7,443 nucleotides of DNA. It comes from Candidatus Latescibacter anaerobius SCGC AAA252-E07 (GTDB lineage: Bacteria; Latescibacterota; Latescibacteria; Latescibacterales; Latescibacteraceae). Below the pieces are notes generated by a model that saw only the letters and a program-made list of their open reading frames with translations, was not told the origin of the DNA and searched no databases. Of this stretch, positions 1-7,305 are shown piece after piece (within the stretch, counting starts at the first letter, position 1; every line of letters starts with the position of its first letter). The translations under genes were made by a program, and so were the position numbers. The stretch covers positions 16,571-24,013 of the forward strand of contig AQSL01000123.1 in the NCBI GenBank assembly GCA_000403035.1, in the 5' to 3' direction.

Positions 1-1
1 C

Positions 2-2098
2 CTTCAGGATGAAATCCCGGCCGTTTCGATTTTAAGCCCTGCTTCTGACATAACCCTGCCCGGATCAATGACTTTTCCCCTTCTCTACAGGGCGGGAGAT
101 GATTACGGGCTTTCATCGGTTTCTTTGAGATTTCAGCTTCCTTTCGAGGAAGAGCCGCGGTTTATAGCTTTGCAAAAGGGAAACCTCGGTAAACATCTTG
201 ATGATGAATATGTCTGGAATCTGTCCGGTATGAATTTGCTGCCTGATGATAGTGTGACGTTCAATGTGATTGTATATGACAACGATACATTCGGTGGACC
301 AAAAATGGGAATATCCGAAACGAGAACGCTTCGATTACCTTCAATGACAGATATTTTTAACGATGTTATGGATGAACAGAATAAGGGTATCGATAAACTC
401 CGTGAAATTTCAGACCGCTCAAAACTGCAGGAAACAGAGCTTGAAGAAATTAATCGAATGATTAAAAGCGGCGATGAAATAGACTGGTCGGATAAAAATG
501 CCCTTGAAGAAGCAAAACAAAACATGGAAAAAATGCAGAAAGACGTAAAGGATGTTTCAGAATCGATAAATGATATAGCGGGGAAACTTTCCGAAGAGAA
601 TGTGGTGGCTCTGGAAACGCTGGAGAAACTCCAGCAAATATCAGGTTTAATGAACGATATCGCCGAAGGGGATATGAAGGAAGCCCTGAAACTTATCACT
701 CAGGTTCAAATACAAATGAGTCCTCAAGATATAAAACAATCCCTTGACAGCTATAAGATCAGAGCCGAAGACATACAAAAGAAACTCGACAGGGTAATTA
801 ACCTTCTTGAACAGGTAAAATCAATCCAGCAGTATGAAATGACAAAGAACCTCCTGGAGGACATGGCGATAAAGCAGGCGGAGATGGCGAATAAATACCA
901 GGAGGAACCGGATAATTCCGCACTACCCCGTGAGGAAGAAAATCTTTCAAAAGAAATGGGAATAATCCAGGATAAAGTGAAAGAAGTAGCACGTGATTTG
1001 AAAGACAAATTTAAGATAAATACTGAAAATTTAGAAAATTATGTTGAATCCCATGATATTGCTGAAACCAAAAAACAGGCTTCCCGGCAGATGATGGACG
1101 GCATTGTCGAAGAAGCGAAAAGCAGCCTGGACACATCAAACACCATGATTTCCGAACTCCTTGAACAGATGGATGCAGTAGAGGCTGCCATGCAGGCTTC
1201 GAATATAGAGGAATTGAAGCGGAGGTTGTTCAAATCACTTCATGAAATGCTGGTTGTATCCGCCAAACAGGAACTGTTTCTCAGTGAAATGAGAACGCTT
1301 GATAAAGAGGAATGTACAAAACAGCAGCTTGATATTATCGATGCACATTCAAAAGCGGAAAAATCTCTCCGGCTTGTCGGCGATCTTATGATTGAACTTT
1401 TCGGAGTGATAGATAAGATAACAGCATCGACACGAATGATAATGGAACATTCCGTGAATTCATTTGCCAGTGGAGATATAAATACGGGAACAAATAGCGC
1501 TCGTGAAGCTTTAAAAATACTCAATAACAACATTCATTTTCTGACAATGATTATTCAGGATAGCACGGATGCTATGGGTATGCCGGGAGATTTAATGCAG
1601 CAGCTTCAGGCTATTGCAAATGGCCAGCTTGCACTCCAGCAGCAATTGAGCATTGAACAAATGCAGCAACTTGCCGCAGAACAACAGCAACTTGCCCAGA
1701 TGTTGAGCGAACTGGGTAATAAAATTTTTGATGACCAGCGCCTGCGGGACATGCTTGAAAAACTTGCCGGGGAAATGGATGATACCTCACAGATGATGCA
1801 CAGGAATGAAAAAAGAGAGTTTGTAGAACGTAAACAGCTTGATATTTACCGGCGTCTTCTCGATGCACGGCGCTCACGGCGACAGAAGGATGAAAGCGAA
1901 ACGAGAAAATCCTGGACTGCGAAGGAAAACATTTCGCTTGGCGCCGAAAAACTCGCGGGTGATCTCGGTGAAAAACAGCAGGATTTGAACGAGCGGATAA
2001 AAGAAGCCATGAATGAAGATTTTGATCCCGAATATTTGAGATTAATACGGAAGTATCTTGAATCGCTTCTTGAAACCAGAGCCGGGGTGGTGCAATGA
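2..2098 (+). CDS. DUF4175-like membrane-anchored coiled-coil protein, 5' end outside window
   Basis: This is the C-terminal 698 residues of a larger protein. The frame is open from the first complete codon, and the conserved-looking sequence continues upstream of the first ATG (position 68), so the true start lies before the window. Visible residues 1-115 look like a beta-sandwich domain: P-A-V-S-I-L-S-P, then the A-G-D-D-Y-G-L motif (31-37), then Y-D-N-D near 91-94 and L-P-S-M near 112-115. The rest is mostly charged helix predicted to form coiled coil. It includes an M-S-P-x-x-I-K-x segment near 239, a Gln-rich stretch at about 531-570, an R-R-L-L-D-A-R-R-S segment near 617 and a C-terminal E-Y-L-R-L-I-R-K-Y-L motif near 677. 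This order matches DUF4175-type proteins as I know them. Those usually begin with transmembrane helices, which would be upstream here. The gene overlaps the TPR gene by 4 nt (ATGA). Biochemical function is unknown; a structural or scaffold role in the envelope is inferred. Confidence 0.8.
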   Translation, partial: LQDEIPAVSILSPASDITLPGSMTFPLLYRAGDDYGLSSVSLRFQLPFEEEPRFIALQKGNLGKHLDDEYVWNLSGMNLLPDDSVTFNVIVYDNDTFGGPKMGISETRTLRLPSMTDIFNDVMDEQNKGIDKLREISDRSKLQETELEEINRMIKSGDEIDWSDKNALEEAKQNMEKMQKDVKDVSESINDIAGKLSEENVVALETLEKLQQISGLMNDIAEGDMKEALKLITQVQIQMSPQDIKQSLDSYKIRAEDIQKKLDRVINLLEQVKSIQQYEMTKNLLEDMAIKQAEMANKYQEEPDNSALPREEENLSKEMGIIQDKVKEVARDLKDKFKINTENLENYVESHDIAETKKQASRQMMDGIVEEAKSSLDTSNTMISELLEQMDAVEAAMQASNIEELKRRLFKSLHEMLVVSAKQELFLSEMRTLDKEECTKQQLDIIDAHSKAEKSLRLVGDLMIELFGVIDKITASTRMIMEHSVNSFASGDINTGTNSAREALKILNNNIHFLTMIIQDSTDAMGMPGDLMQQLQAIANGQLALQQQLSIEQMQQLAAEQQQLAQMLSELGNKIFDDQRLRDMLEKLAGEMDDTSQMMHRNEKREFVERKQLDIYRRLLDARRSRRQKDESETRKSWTAKENISLGAEKLAGDLGEKQQDLNERIKEAMNEDFDPEYLRLIRKYLESLLETRAGVVQ

Positions 2099-3867
2099 AA
2101 CGATTATTCCATATTTTCATACTACCCGCAATTTTTTTGGTTCTGCAAACTGATGCTCTGTCCGCACCGAATACTCTTTTTTTGAAAGCTCAGGAATCAG
2201 AGTCAAAGGGAAACCTTGAAGAGGCAAAGAAAATATATGAAACCCTCTATACATCCGAGGGGAAAGATATTTATTTCTGGAAATTTATACATTTATGTGA
2301 ACAAACAAGGGATTTTCATGCCCTGGAAGGTTTAATGCTTTCGAAACTTAAGGTAAGCCCAGAACATCTCGAAGCCCGTCGGTATCTTGCACGTTCATAT
2401 TTCGGCCAGGGTGAATTTGAAAAAGCCAAAAATATTCTCATGGATATATTCGAGGATAATTGGAAAAATGCCGGAATAGTGAAGTTAATTGCCAGTGAGT
2501 TTATAAATCAAAGCGAACATGATAAAGCGCTTAATGTATATATCACCGCACGAAAAAAAATGGGTAATTCTTCGCAATTTTACCTTGAAATGGCGCGCTT
2601 GTATGAATTCCTTGAAATGTATATACCGGCCATCGAGGAATATTTGAAAGCACCAAAGGAAAACAGTGTTGTATCTATAAATATTGAAAAAATGTTGAAG
2701 AGTGCCAGAGAAGCAGGAATGACCGATGAAGAGTTGACACGTCCCTTTCTCGATCGTCTAAGGAATGAACCCGGAAGTATCATTGCGGCACGGATAGTGT
2801 CCGACCTGATGTATGATAACGGTAAGTATGAAGATTCGTACAGTGTCCTGATTCATCCGGCCATAGAAACGAAAACCCCGGAGTATATCTGGGAGCTTGC
2901 CGTACGGTTGAAACGTGATGGGCACAAGGAAAAAGCTATCGAAATTTTTGAAGATTATTACCGGTATTTTACGGAAGCTCCCAACCGTGTCGATGCATTA
3001 CTGGAGTCCGCTTCTATCAAGGCGGAACTCGGCATGAAGGGAAGCGCCAATGATGATTACCAGGTTTTGATGGATGACTACGGTGGAACAGTCTATGCCT
3101 CGCGTGCTGCGCTGCGACTTCTTGAACTTTTACGGGATAAGGCAAGCTTTGAAGGATATACGAAATCACTCGATGAATTTGCTTCAACAACTGAACACAG
3201 GGAAGTTGCCTATGAAGCCTATCTGCTTCTCGGGTTGACTTATATGAGGAAAGGATTGCTTGAAGAAGCACGGCAGGCATTCAACAACGCGAAGATCAAA
3301 TCGAGAAATAATAGTGAGATTTACGGGGTGTGTGTCAATTCGGCGCTTTTATACTTTTTCAAAGCGGAATACAAGGCAATGAATGTCGAAATCGAAATAT
3401 GTCTCAGGAGCATGCCGGATGGGAAGGATATCAACGATCTTTTGACATATAAAATAATCTGGATGAGGTGTTCTTCGCCGGAAGATTTTTCGGGATTTGA
3501 GGAATTTTCCCGTGGGCACTATGCCCTTTTCAGGGAGGATACGGATGAAGCGATTGAACATTTTAAGACGGTTGCAGCAGACCTTTCTTGTATTGCAGCG
3601 CCCCATGCAGCATGCGCGCTCGGTAAACTGTTCAAATCACGGCAGGACTTTTCAGAAGCAATGAAATGGTATATGGCTGCGGCAGAAGCTGCTCAGGATA
3701 CATCTGTTCATATCGGAGCAATCATCGAAGCAGCAGATATTGCCGAGATAGAACTTAAGAGCACTGAGAGAGCAAAAGAATTATATTTAGAGGCGATAAC
3801 CCGCTATCCGGGTAATATATACGAGAACGAGTTGAGGAATAAATTAAGAACAATGGTAAGCAAATGA
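2095..3867 (+). CDS. Exported TPR-repeat protein
   Basis: A 590-residue protein. Residues 1-24 form a classical Sec signal peptide: K-R at the N terminus, a hydrophobic core I-F-I-L-P-A-I-F-L-V-L, and likely cleavage after A-L-S-A. The mature part is almost entirely helical repeats of TPR or TPR-like type. The clearest are near residues 32-60 (G-N-L-E-E-A-K-K-I-Y), 93-125 (G-E-F-E-K-A-K), 129-160, 163-195, 265-300 (G-H-K-E-K-A-I-E-I-F), 373-405 (G-L-L-E-E-A-R-Q-A-F), 502-535 (D-F-S-E-A-M-K-W-Y) and 539-575. The ATG overlaps the upstream stop as ATGA and follows a GGGGTGG purine-rich stretch at 2084-2090, so translation is probably coupled to the DUF4175-like gene. It overlaps the next gene by another ATGA. 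TPR proteins bind other proteins and do not catalyse reactions; this one probably assembles the periplasmic side of the cluster's complex. The analogy to BatC/BatE TPR proteins of Bat operons is inference from context, not sequence identity. Confidence 0.88.
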   Translation: MKRLFHIFILPAIFLVLQTDALSAPNTLFLKAQESESKGNLEEAKKIYETLYTSEGKDIYFWKFIHLCEQTRDFHALEGLMLSKLKVSPEHLEARRYLARSYFGQGEFEKAKNILMDIFEDNWKNAGIVKLIASEFINQSEHDKALNVYITARKKMGNSSQFYLEMARLYEFLEMYIPAIEEYLKAPKENSVVSINIEKMLKSAREAGMTDEELTRPFLDRLRNEPGSIIAARIVSDLMYDNGKYEDSYSVLIHPAIETKTPEYIWELAVRLKRDGHKEKAIEIFEDYYRYFTEAPNRVDALLESASIKAELGMKGSANDDYQVLMDDYGGTVYASRAALRLLELLRDKASFEGYTKSLDEFASTTEHREVAYEAYLLLGLTYMRKGLLEEARQAFNNAKIKSRNNSEIYGVCVNSALLYFFKAEYKAMNVEIEICLRSMPDGKDINDLLTYKIIWMRCSSPEDFSGFEEFSRGHYALFREDTDEAIEHFKTVAADLSCIAAPHAACALGKLFKSRQDFSEAMKWYMAAAEAAQDTSVHIGAIIEAADIAEIELKSTERAKELYLEAITRYPGNIYENELRNKLRTMVSK

Positions 3868-5150
3868 AAAAGAGAGTATTAAAAACAGTTGTATGGTGGA
3901 CATTTCTTTTTATTGCAGCCGAACAAGCCTATTCAGCGGACTCAATGCTTATTCCGATGGATTTTCAGCAGACCGATCATCTGAAAGCGTATGGTGTGGC
4001 ATATCATGCCCTCGAAAACAATATTCAGGTTGACTGGCTCTTGAATTACCGTGGCGGGTCATTTTTACTTTCAGCGGACAGTAGTATGATGGAATATGCA
4101 CTGGTACGTGGTGTTTCTTATGAAATTCTGGATACTACGGCGTTATATACAATCGATGAAACGATAAAGAACTCAAATATGTCACGTGAAATCCTCGAGA
4201 AATGCCCGAAAATTGCTGTATACACACCGCCGAATAAACAGCCCTGGGATGATGCGGTTACCCTTACGTTGACCTATGCCGAAATTCCGTACGATACGTT
4301 GTGGGATGAGGAAGTTCTGTCCGGAAATCTTGGTGACTACGACTGGCTTCATTTACACCATGAGGATTTTACCGGTCAATACGGAAAATTTTACCGGAGT
4401 TACCGGAACCATGATTGGTATATAAAAGAAAAAATCGAGTATGAGGCAATGGCGAAAAGACTCGGCTTTGGGAAGGTCTCTGTGGAAAAGAACGCCGTCG
4501 CCGAGGTAATCCGAGAATATGTGGTGAACGGCGGTTTCCTTTTTGCCATGTGTTCTGCAACGGATACCATAGACATTGCGCTGGCTGCACGGGGGATCGA
4601 CATAGTGGGTCCTGAGTTCGATGGAGATATGTTTGATCCGGATTTTCAATCCCGGCTCGATTATTCGAGAACATTTGCATTTGAAGATTTCAAACTCATA
4701 ACCGACCCGATGATCTATGAGTTTTCAGATATCGATGTTACTGTTGAATCGCCGAATTTTATAAACATAACCGCGGATCAAACGGTTGACTTTTTTGAGC
4801 TGTTTGAGTTCAGCGCAAAATATGATCCGGTGTCTACAATGCTGACCCAAAACCATGAGAATCCTATCAGGGGATTCATGGGGCAGACAACAGAATACAA
4901 AAAAAGTTTAATAAAGAAAAGTATTGTCATCATGGGAGAAAGTAAAGCCCGCAATACTGCGAAATATATTCACGGCAACCTCGGCAGGGGCACGTTTACC
5001 TTTCTCGGCGGCCATGATCCCGAGGATTACAAACATATTGTCGGCGATCCCCCGACACAGCTTTTTCTTCATAAGAATTCGCCGGGATACCGGTTAATCC
5101 TGAATAATATTCTTTTCCCGGGAGCGAAAAAAAAGGAATTGAAAACGTAG
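3864..5150 (+). CDS. Exported protein of the family mis-named 'asparagine synthetase B'; amidotransferase-fold-like
   Basis: A 428-residue protein with a Sec signal peptide (K-K-R, then hydrophobic V-V-W-W-T-F-L-F-I-A-A, likely cleavage after A-Y-S-A at residue 25). It carries the hallmark blocks of a family commonly auto-annotated 'asparagine synthetase B' in Bacteroidota-like genomes: L-I-P-M-D (29-33), H-L-K-A-Y-G (39-44), W-L-L-N-Y-R-G-G-S-F (58-67), Q-P-W-D-D-A-V-T-L (126-134), H-L-H-H-E-D-F-T-G-Q (163-172) and G-G-F-L-F-A-M-C-S-A-T-D (223-234). True asparagine synthetase B has an N-terminal catalytic Cys2 and an ATP-pyrophosphatase domain; neither is visible, and an exported protein would lack ATP. 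The strand-turn context around Cys230 and the His/Glu cluster at 163-168 suggest a class-I glutamine-amidotransferase-like fold, related in style to DUF4159; this is inference. The start overlaps the TPR stop (ATGA) with only a weak Shine-Dalgarno (GGTAAG, 3855-3860), so coupling probably matters. Eight consecutive A's at 5127-5134 near the C terminus could be slippage-prone. Activity and substrate are unknown. Confidence 0.82.
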   Translation: MKKRVLKTVVWWTFLFIAAEQAYSADSMLIPMDFQQTDHLKAYGVAYHALENNIQVDWLLNYRGGSFLLSADSSMMEYALVRGVSYEILDTTALYTIDETIKNSNMSREILEKCPKIAVYTPPNKQPWDDAVTLTLTYAEIPYDTLWDEEVLSGNLGDYDWLHLHHEDFTGQYGKFYRSYRNHDWYIKEKIEYEAMAKRLGFGKVSVEKNAVAEVIREYVVNGGFLFAMCSATDTIDIALAARGIDIVGPEFDGDMFDPDFQSRLDYSRTFAFEDFKLITDPMIYEFSDIDVTVESPNFINITADQTVDFFELFEFSAKYDPVSTMLTQNHENPIRGFMGQTTEYKKSLIKKSIVIMGESKARNTAKYIHGNLGRGTFTFLGGHDPEDYKHIVGDPPTQLFLHKNSPGYRLILNNILFPGAKKKELKT

Positions 5151-5159
5151 ACACTCTAT

Positions 5160-5195
5160 GAGCTATCAGCGTTCAGTCATGAGTTTTGATAGCTC
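5160..5195. repeat. 9-bp perfect inverted repeat in the gap before moxR
   Basis: GAGCTATCA (5160-5168) is exactly complementary to TGATAGCTC (5187-5195), with an 18-nt loop; flanking and inner G-U pairs could extend the stem to 11. It begins 9 nt after the stop of the upstream gene, inside the only real gap of the gene cluster (5151-5263). No T-run follows, so it is not a standard intrinsic terminator. It could be an attenuating or mRNA-processing hairpin, an operator, or a small dispersed intergenic repeat. The rest of the gap is AT-rich; CATAAT at 5201-5206 resembles a -10 box but has no matching -35 at normal spacing, so no promoter is called. Confidence 0.6.
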
Positions 5196-5253
5196 GGTAC
5201 CATAATAAAAATACAAACTTCTGACTATTGAACACCGAATGCTTCTTTCAAAA

Positions 5254-5258
5254 AGGAA
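5254..5258 (+). promoter_or_regulatory. Ribosome binding site that decides the moxR start
   Basis: AGGAA, within an A-rich stretch, ends 5 nt before the ATG at 5264. An in-frame TTG at 5228 would add 12 residues with no resemblance to MoxR N termini and has no comparable purine-rich site upstream. The ATG at 5264 is therefore preferred. Confidence 0.75.
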
Positions 5259-5263
5259 CTCAT

Positions 5264-6262
5264 ATGTTGAAAAACATACAAAACACAGACATCGAATTAT
5301 TGGAACATCTCGCTCAATCCAGAAACAGAATCAAAGATGAAGTTGCGAAAGTTATTGTGGGTCAGGATTCGATAATCGAAAACCTGATAATAACACTTTT
5401 ATGCAGGGGGCACTGTCTTCTTATCGGAGTGCCGGGTTTAGCGAAAACGCTTATGATATCCTCGCTTTCGAAAGCGCTTGATCTCTCTTTCTCACGGATT
5501 CAGTTTACGCCCGATCTTATGCCCTCGGATATTGTGGGAACGGAAGTTATGGAAGAGCACCCCGAAACCGGGCAGCGGAGATTCAGGTTTGTCAAAGGTC
5601 CGGTATTTGCCAACATCATCCTTGCCGACGAGATAAACCGTACTCCGCCCAAAACCCAGTCTGCGCTCCTTGAAGCAATGCAGGAACATTCGGTGACCGT
5701 TCAGGGAGATACAATGCGTCTGAGCGAGCCATTTTTTGTACTTGCCACCCAGAATCCCATTGAACAGGAGGGAACGTACCCGCTTCCGGAGGCACAGCTT
5801 GACCGGTTCATGTTCAACCTCTGGATCGGATACCCCTCAAGAGATGAGGAAATTGAGATTGTTAAGAGCACGACCGGAGACGATGATGTTGTTCCCGGCA
5901 TGGTCCTCGATTCGGATGAAATCATCGCTTTGCAGAGTCTTGTCCGCAAGATACCTTCAGCAGATGAGGTGGTGTCTTATGCGGTCGACCTCGTTCGTAA
6001 AACACGGCCTGACGAAACTGTTTCTCCCGATTATATCAAAGAGTGGGTAAAATGGGGAGCGGGACCGCGTGCCTCACAGTTTCTTATTCTCGGTGCGAAA
6101 GCCCGTGCGGCTCTGGATGGCAGATATGTTCCTTCGAAAGAAGATGTCCGTTCCGTTGCAATGCTTGTTCTCAGGCACCGTCTGGTCACAACATTTGCTG
6201 CGGATGCGGAGGGTGTTATGGCGCCTGATATTATTAATAAATTGATTGGAGACGGTGATTGA
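5264..6262 (+). CDS. moxR: MoxR-family AAA+ ATPase
   Basis: A 332-residue cytoplasmic ATPase of the length usual for MoxR proteins. Conserved elements in order (numbered from the ATG): I-V-G-Q (31-34), Walker A G-V-P-G-L-A-K-T (55-62), the block F-T-P-D-L-M-P-S-D-I-V-G-T (80-92), Walker B I-I-L-A-D-E (117-122) followed by I-N-R-T-P-P-K-T-Q-S-A-L-L-E-A-M-Q-E, sensor 1 in A-T-Q-N-P (Asn163), E-A-Q-L-D-R-F (175-181) with the likely arginine finger, and the sensor 2 block G-A-G-P-R-A-S (266-272, Arg269). All catalytic residues are present, so it should be active. The blocks fit the 'MoxR proper' type that pairs with DUF58/vWA proteins. Such ATPases are thought to remodel or mature partner complexes using ATP; the client here is unknown. 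It overlaps the DUF58 gene by 4 nt and is separated from the upstream genes by 113 nt, so it may have its own transcription start or be tuned by the intervening hairpin. Confidence 0.96.
   Translation: MLKNIQNTDIELLEHLAQSRNRIKDEVAKVIVGQDSIIENLIITLLCRGHCLLIGVPGLAKTLMISSLSKALDLSFSRIQFTPDLMPSDIVGTEVMEEHPETGQRRFRFVKGPVFANIILADEINRTPPKTQSALLEAMQEHSVTVQGDTMRLSEPFFVLATQNPIEQEGTYPLPEAQLDRFMFNLWIGYPSRDEEIEIVKSTTGDDDVVPGMVLDSDEIIALQSLVRKIPSADEVVSYAVDLVRKTRPDETVSPDYIKEWVKWGAGPRASQFLILGAKARAALDGRYVPSKEDVRSVAMLVLRHRLVTTFAADAEGVMAPDIINKLIGDGD
6248..6251 (+). promoter_or_regulatory. Ribosome binding site supporting the TTG start of the DUF58 gene
   Basis: GGAG lies within the last codons of moxR, 7 nt before the TTG at 6259. 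This good spacing, with the 4-nt TTGA overlap, supports TTG initiation. The next in-frame ATG (codon 54) would delete the conserved N-terminal family block. Confidence 0.7.
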
Positions 6263-7158
6263 AACCCATTTACCAGGAATACCTCTCGCCGGAAATTGTA
6301 AGCAGGTTGTCACGGCTTGACCTTATTGCCAAATATGTGGTTGAGGGATATATCACCGGCCTGCATAAAAGTCCCTATCACGGTTTTTCGACTGAATTTG
6401 CCGAGCATCGTCAGTACATGAATGGTGATTCGCTGCGATATCTTGACTGGAAGGTCTATGGCAGAACAGACCGTATGTATGTCAAGAGATTTGAACAAGA
6501 AACCAATCTCAAATCTCACATTATACTCGATATCAGTGGTTCGATGGGTTTTAAAAGCCGGGGTTCTGTTTCCAAGCTTACCTATGGCAATATCCTCGTT
6601 GCCGCCTTATCACTGCTCATGATTCACCAGCGCGACAGTGTCGGTCTCCTAACATTTTCCGATTCCCTGAAATCGTATATTCCTCCACGATCGGTGCAGT
6701 CCCAGCTCAAGGAAATATTAAAAGTTCTCTCGGTAACCGAACCTTCAGGTAACACCGTAACCGGTACTATACTCCATACATTAGCCGAAAGACTATCGGT
6801 GCGCGGACTGGTAATTTTCATTAGCGATCTGATTATCGATCCTGATGAATTGATTCACGGATTAAAACACTTTCGTCACAACGGCCATGAAGTACTCGTA
6901 TTTCATATTCTCGACCCCATGGAACTTCAATTCGATTTTAATGATGAAACGAATTTCATTGACATGGAAACAAACGAAAAGATTACGACACTGCCCTGGC
7001 ATATTCGGAAAGAATATTTGTCGATGTATAATGATCATCTTTCCGCTCTTGTCCATTCAATGCATGAAATCTCGGTGGATTATGCCAGATTTACCACTGA
7101 TATCCCTTTTGACCGTGCCATAACCGAGTATCTATCCAAACGGAAACGACTCTATTAA
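6259..7158 (+). CDS. DUF58 protein with von Willebrand A domain
   Basis: A 299-residue protein, the standard partner of MoxR ATPases. The N-terminal DUF58 signature is complete: V-V-E-G-Y-I-T-G-L-H-K-S-P (27-39), G-F-S-T-E-F-A-E-H-R-Q-Y (42-53), G-D-S-L-R-Y-L-D-W-K-V-Y (56-67) and Y-V-K-R-F-E-Q-E-T-N (74-83). The vWA metal-ion-dependent adhesion site (MIDAS) is intact: D-I-S-G-S (91-95), a Thr-rich loop N-T-V-T-G-T (165-170) and the late Asp in F-I-S-D-L (Asp190). No transmembrane helices are seen, so this is the short cytoplasmic form. The start is a TTG overlapping the moxR stop (TTGA), indicating tight translational coupling and near-equal synthesis with MoxR. It probably acts as the metal-dependent adaptor linking MoxR to its client; this is family-level inference. 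It is the last gene in the window, followed after 2 nt by a hairpin. Confidence 0.94.
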   Translation: MKPIYQEYLSPEIVSRLSRLDLIAKYVVEGYITGLHKSPYHGFSTEFAEHRQYMNGDSLRYLDWKVYGRTDRMYVKRFEQETNLKSHIILDISGSMGFKSRGSVSKLTYGNILVAALSLLMIHQRDSVGLLTFSDSLKSYIPPRSVQSQLKEILKVLSVTEPSGNTVTGTILHTLAERLSVRGLVIFISDLIIDPDELIHGLKHFRHNGHEVLVFHILDPMELQFDFNDETNFIDMETNEKITTLPWHIRKEYLSMYNDHLSALVHSMHEISVDYARFTTDIPFDRAITEYLSKRKRLY

Positions 7159-7160
7159 GA

Positions 7161-7191
7161 GGGCGGTGAAAAAGTCATTTTCCACGCGCCC
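7161..7191 (+). terminator. Bulged hairpin directly after the DUF58 gene, possible operon end
   Basis: GGGCG (7161-7165) pairs with CGCCC (7187-7191), then GT with AC, then GAAAA (7168-7172) with TTTTC (7178-7182). This gives 12 bp with two single-nt bulges (C7183, G7186) and a 5-nt AGTCA loop. Its place, 2 nt past the stop, suits transcript termination or 3'-end protection. No clean T-run follows, so a repeat element or mobile-element remnant is an equal alternative. Confidence 0.4.
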
Positions 7192-7239
7192 CGGCTTGTA
7201 ATATATGACTGTTGTGCTGTCAAGGGCAAGACAAGCCGG
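7191..7239. repeat. 9-bp perfect inverted repeat abutting the post-DUF58 hairpin
   Basis: CCGGCTTGT (7191-7199) is exactly complementary to ACAAGCCGG (7231-7239), enclosing 31 nt that contain a further TGAC/GTCA pair (7206-7209 and 7219-7222). It shares base 7191 with the preceding hairpin, so the two stems sit end to end and only one base would have to be given up for both to form. No open reading frame of note crosses it. Function unknown; the dense inverted repeats could be the relic of an insertion-sequence end. Confidence 0.55.
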
Positions 7240-7305
7240 CCATTCATAAATACTATTGTTTATTCAGAACTGTCCGGTTAAATTCTGTTGATTGCTTTAT
7301 GAAAA

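Noticed and set aside
68..70. ATG at 68 as the start of the first gene.
   Set aside because: The frame is open to the window edge and the same beta-rich domain sequence continues upstream, so the gene starts outside the window.
133..699. Long minus-strand open frame of 188 codons opposite the DUF4175-like gene, rich in Ser and Phe.
   Set aside because: Its composition is the expected antisense shadow of Glu/Lys-rich coiled-coil coding sequence; no family motif is visible.
5160..5195. Inverted repeat before moxR as an intrinsic terminator.
   Set aside because: The loop is long (18 nt) and no T-run follows the stem, so it is listed only as an inverted repeat.
5228..5263. In-frame TTG at 5228 as an alternative moxR start.
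   Set aside because: It adds 12 residues unlike MoxR N termini and has no ribosome binding site; the ATG at 5264 has AGGAA at suitable spacing.
7195..7223. Minus-strand promoter-like pair: perfect TTGACA (complement of 7218-7223) with TACAAG 17 nt further on (complement of 7195-7200).
   Set aside because: The -10 matches only 4 of 6, both boxes lie inside an inverted repeat, and transcription would run antisense into the DUF58 gene with no minus-strand gene to serve.
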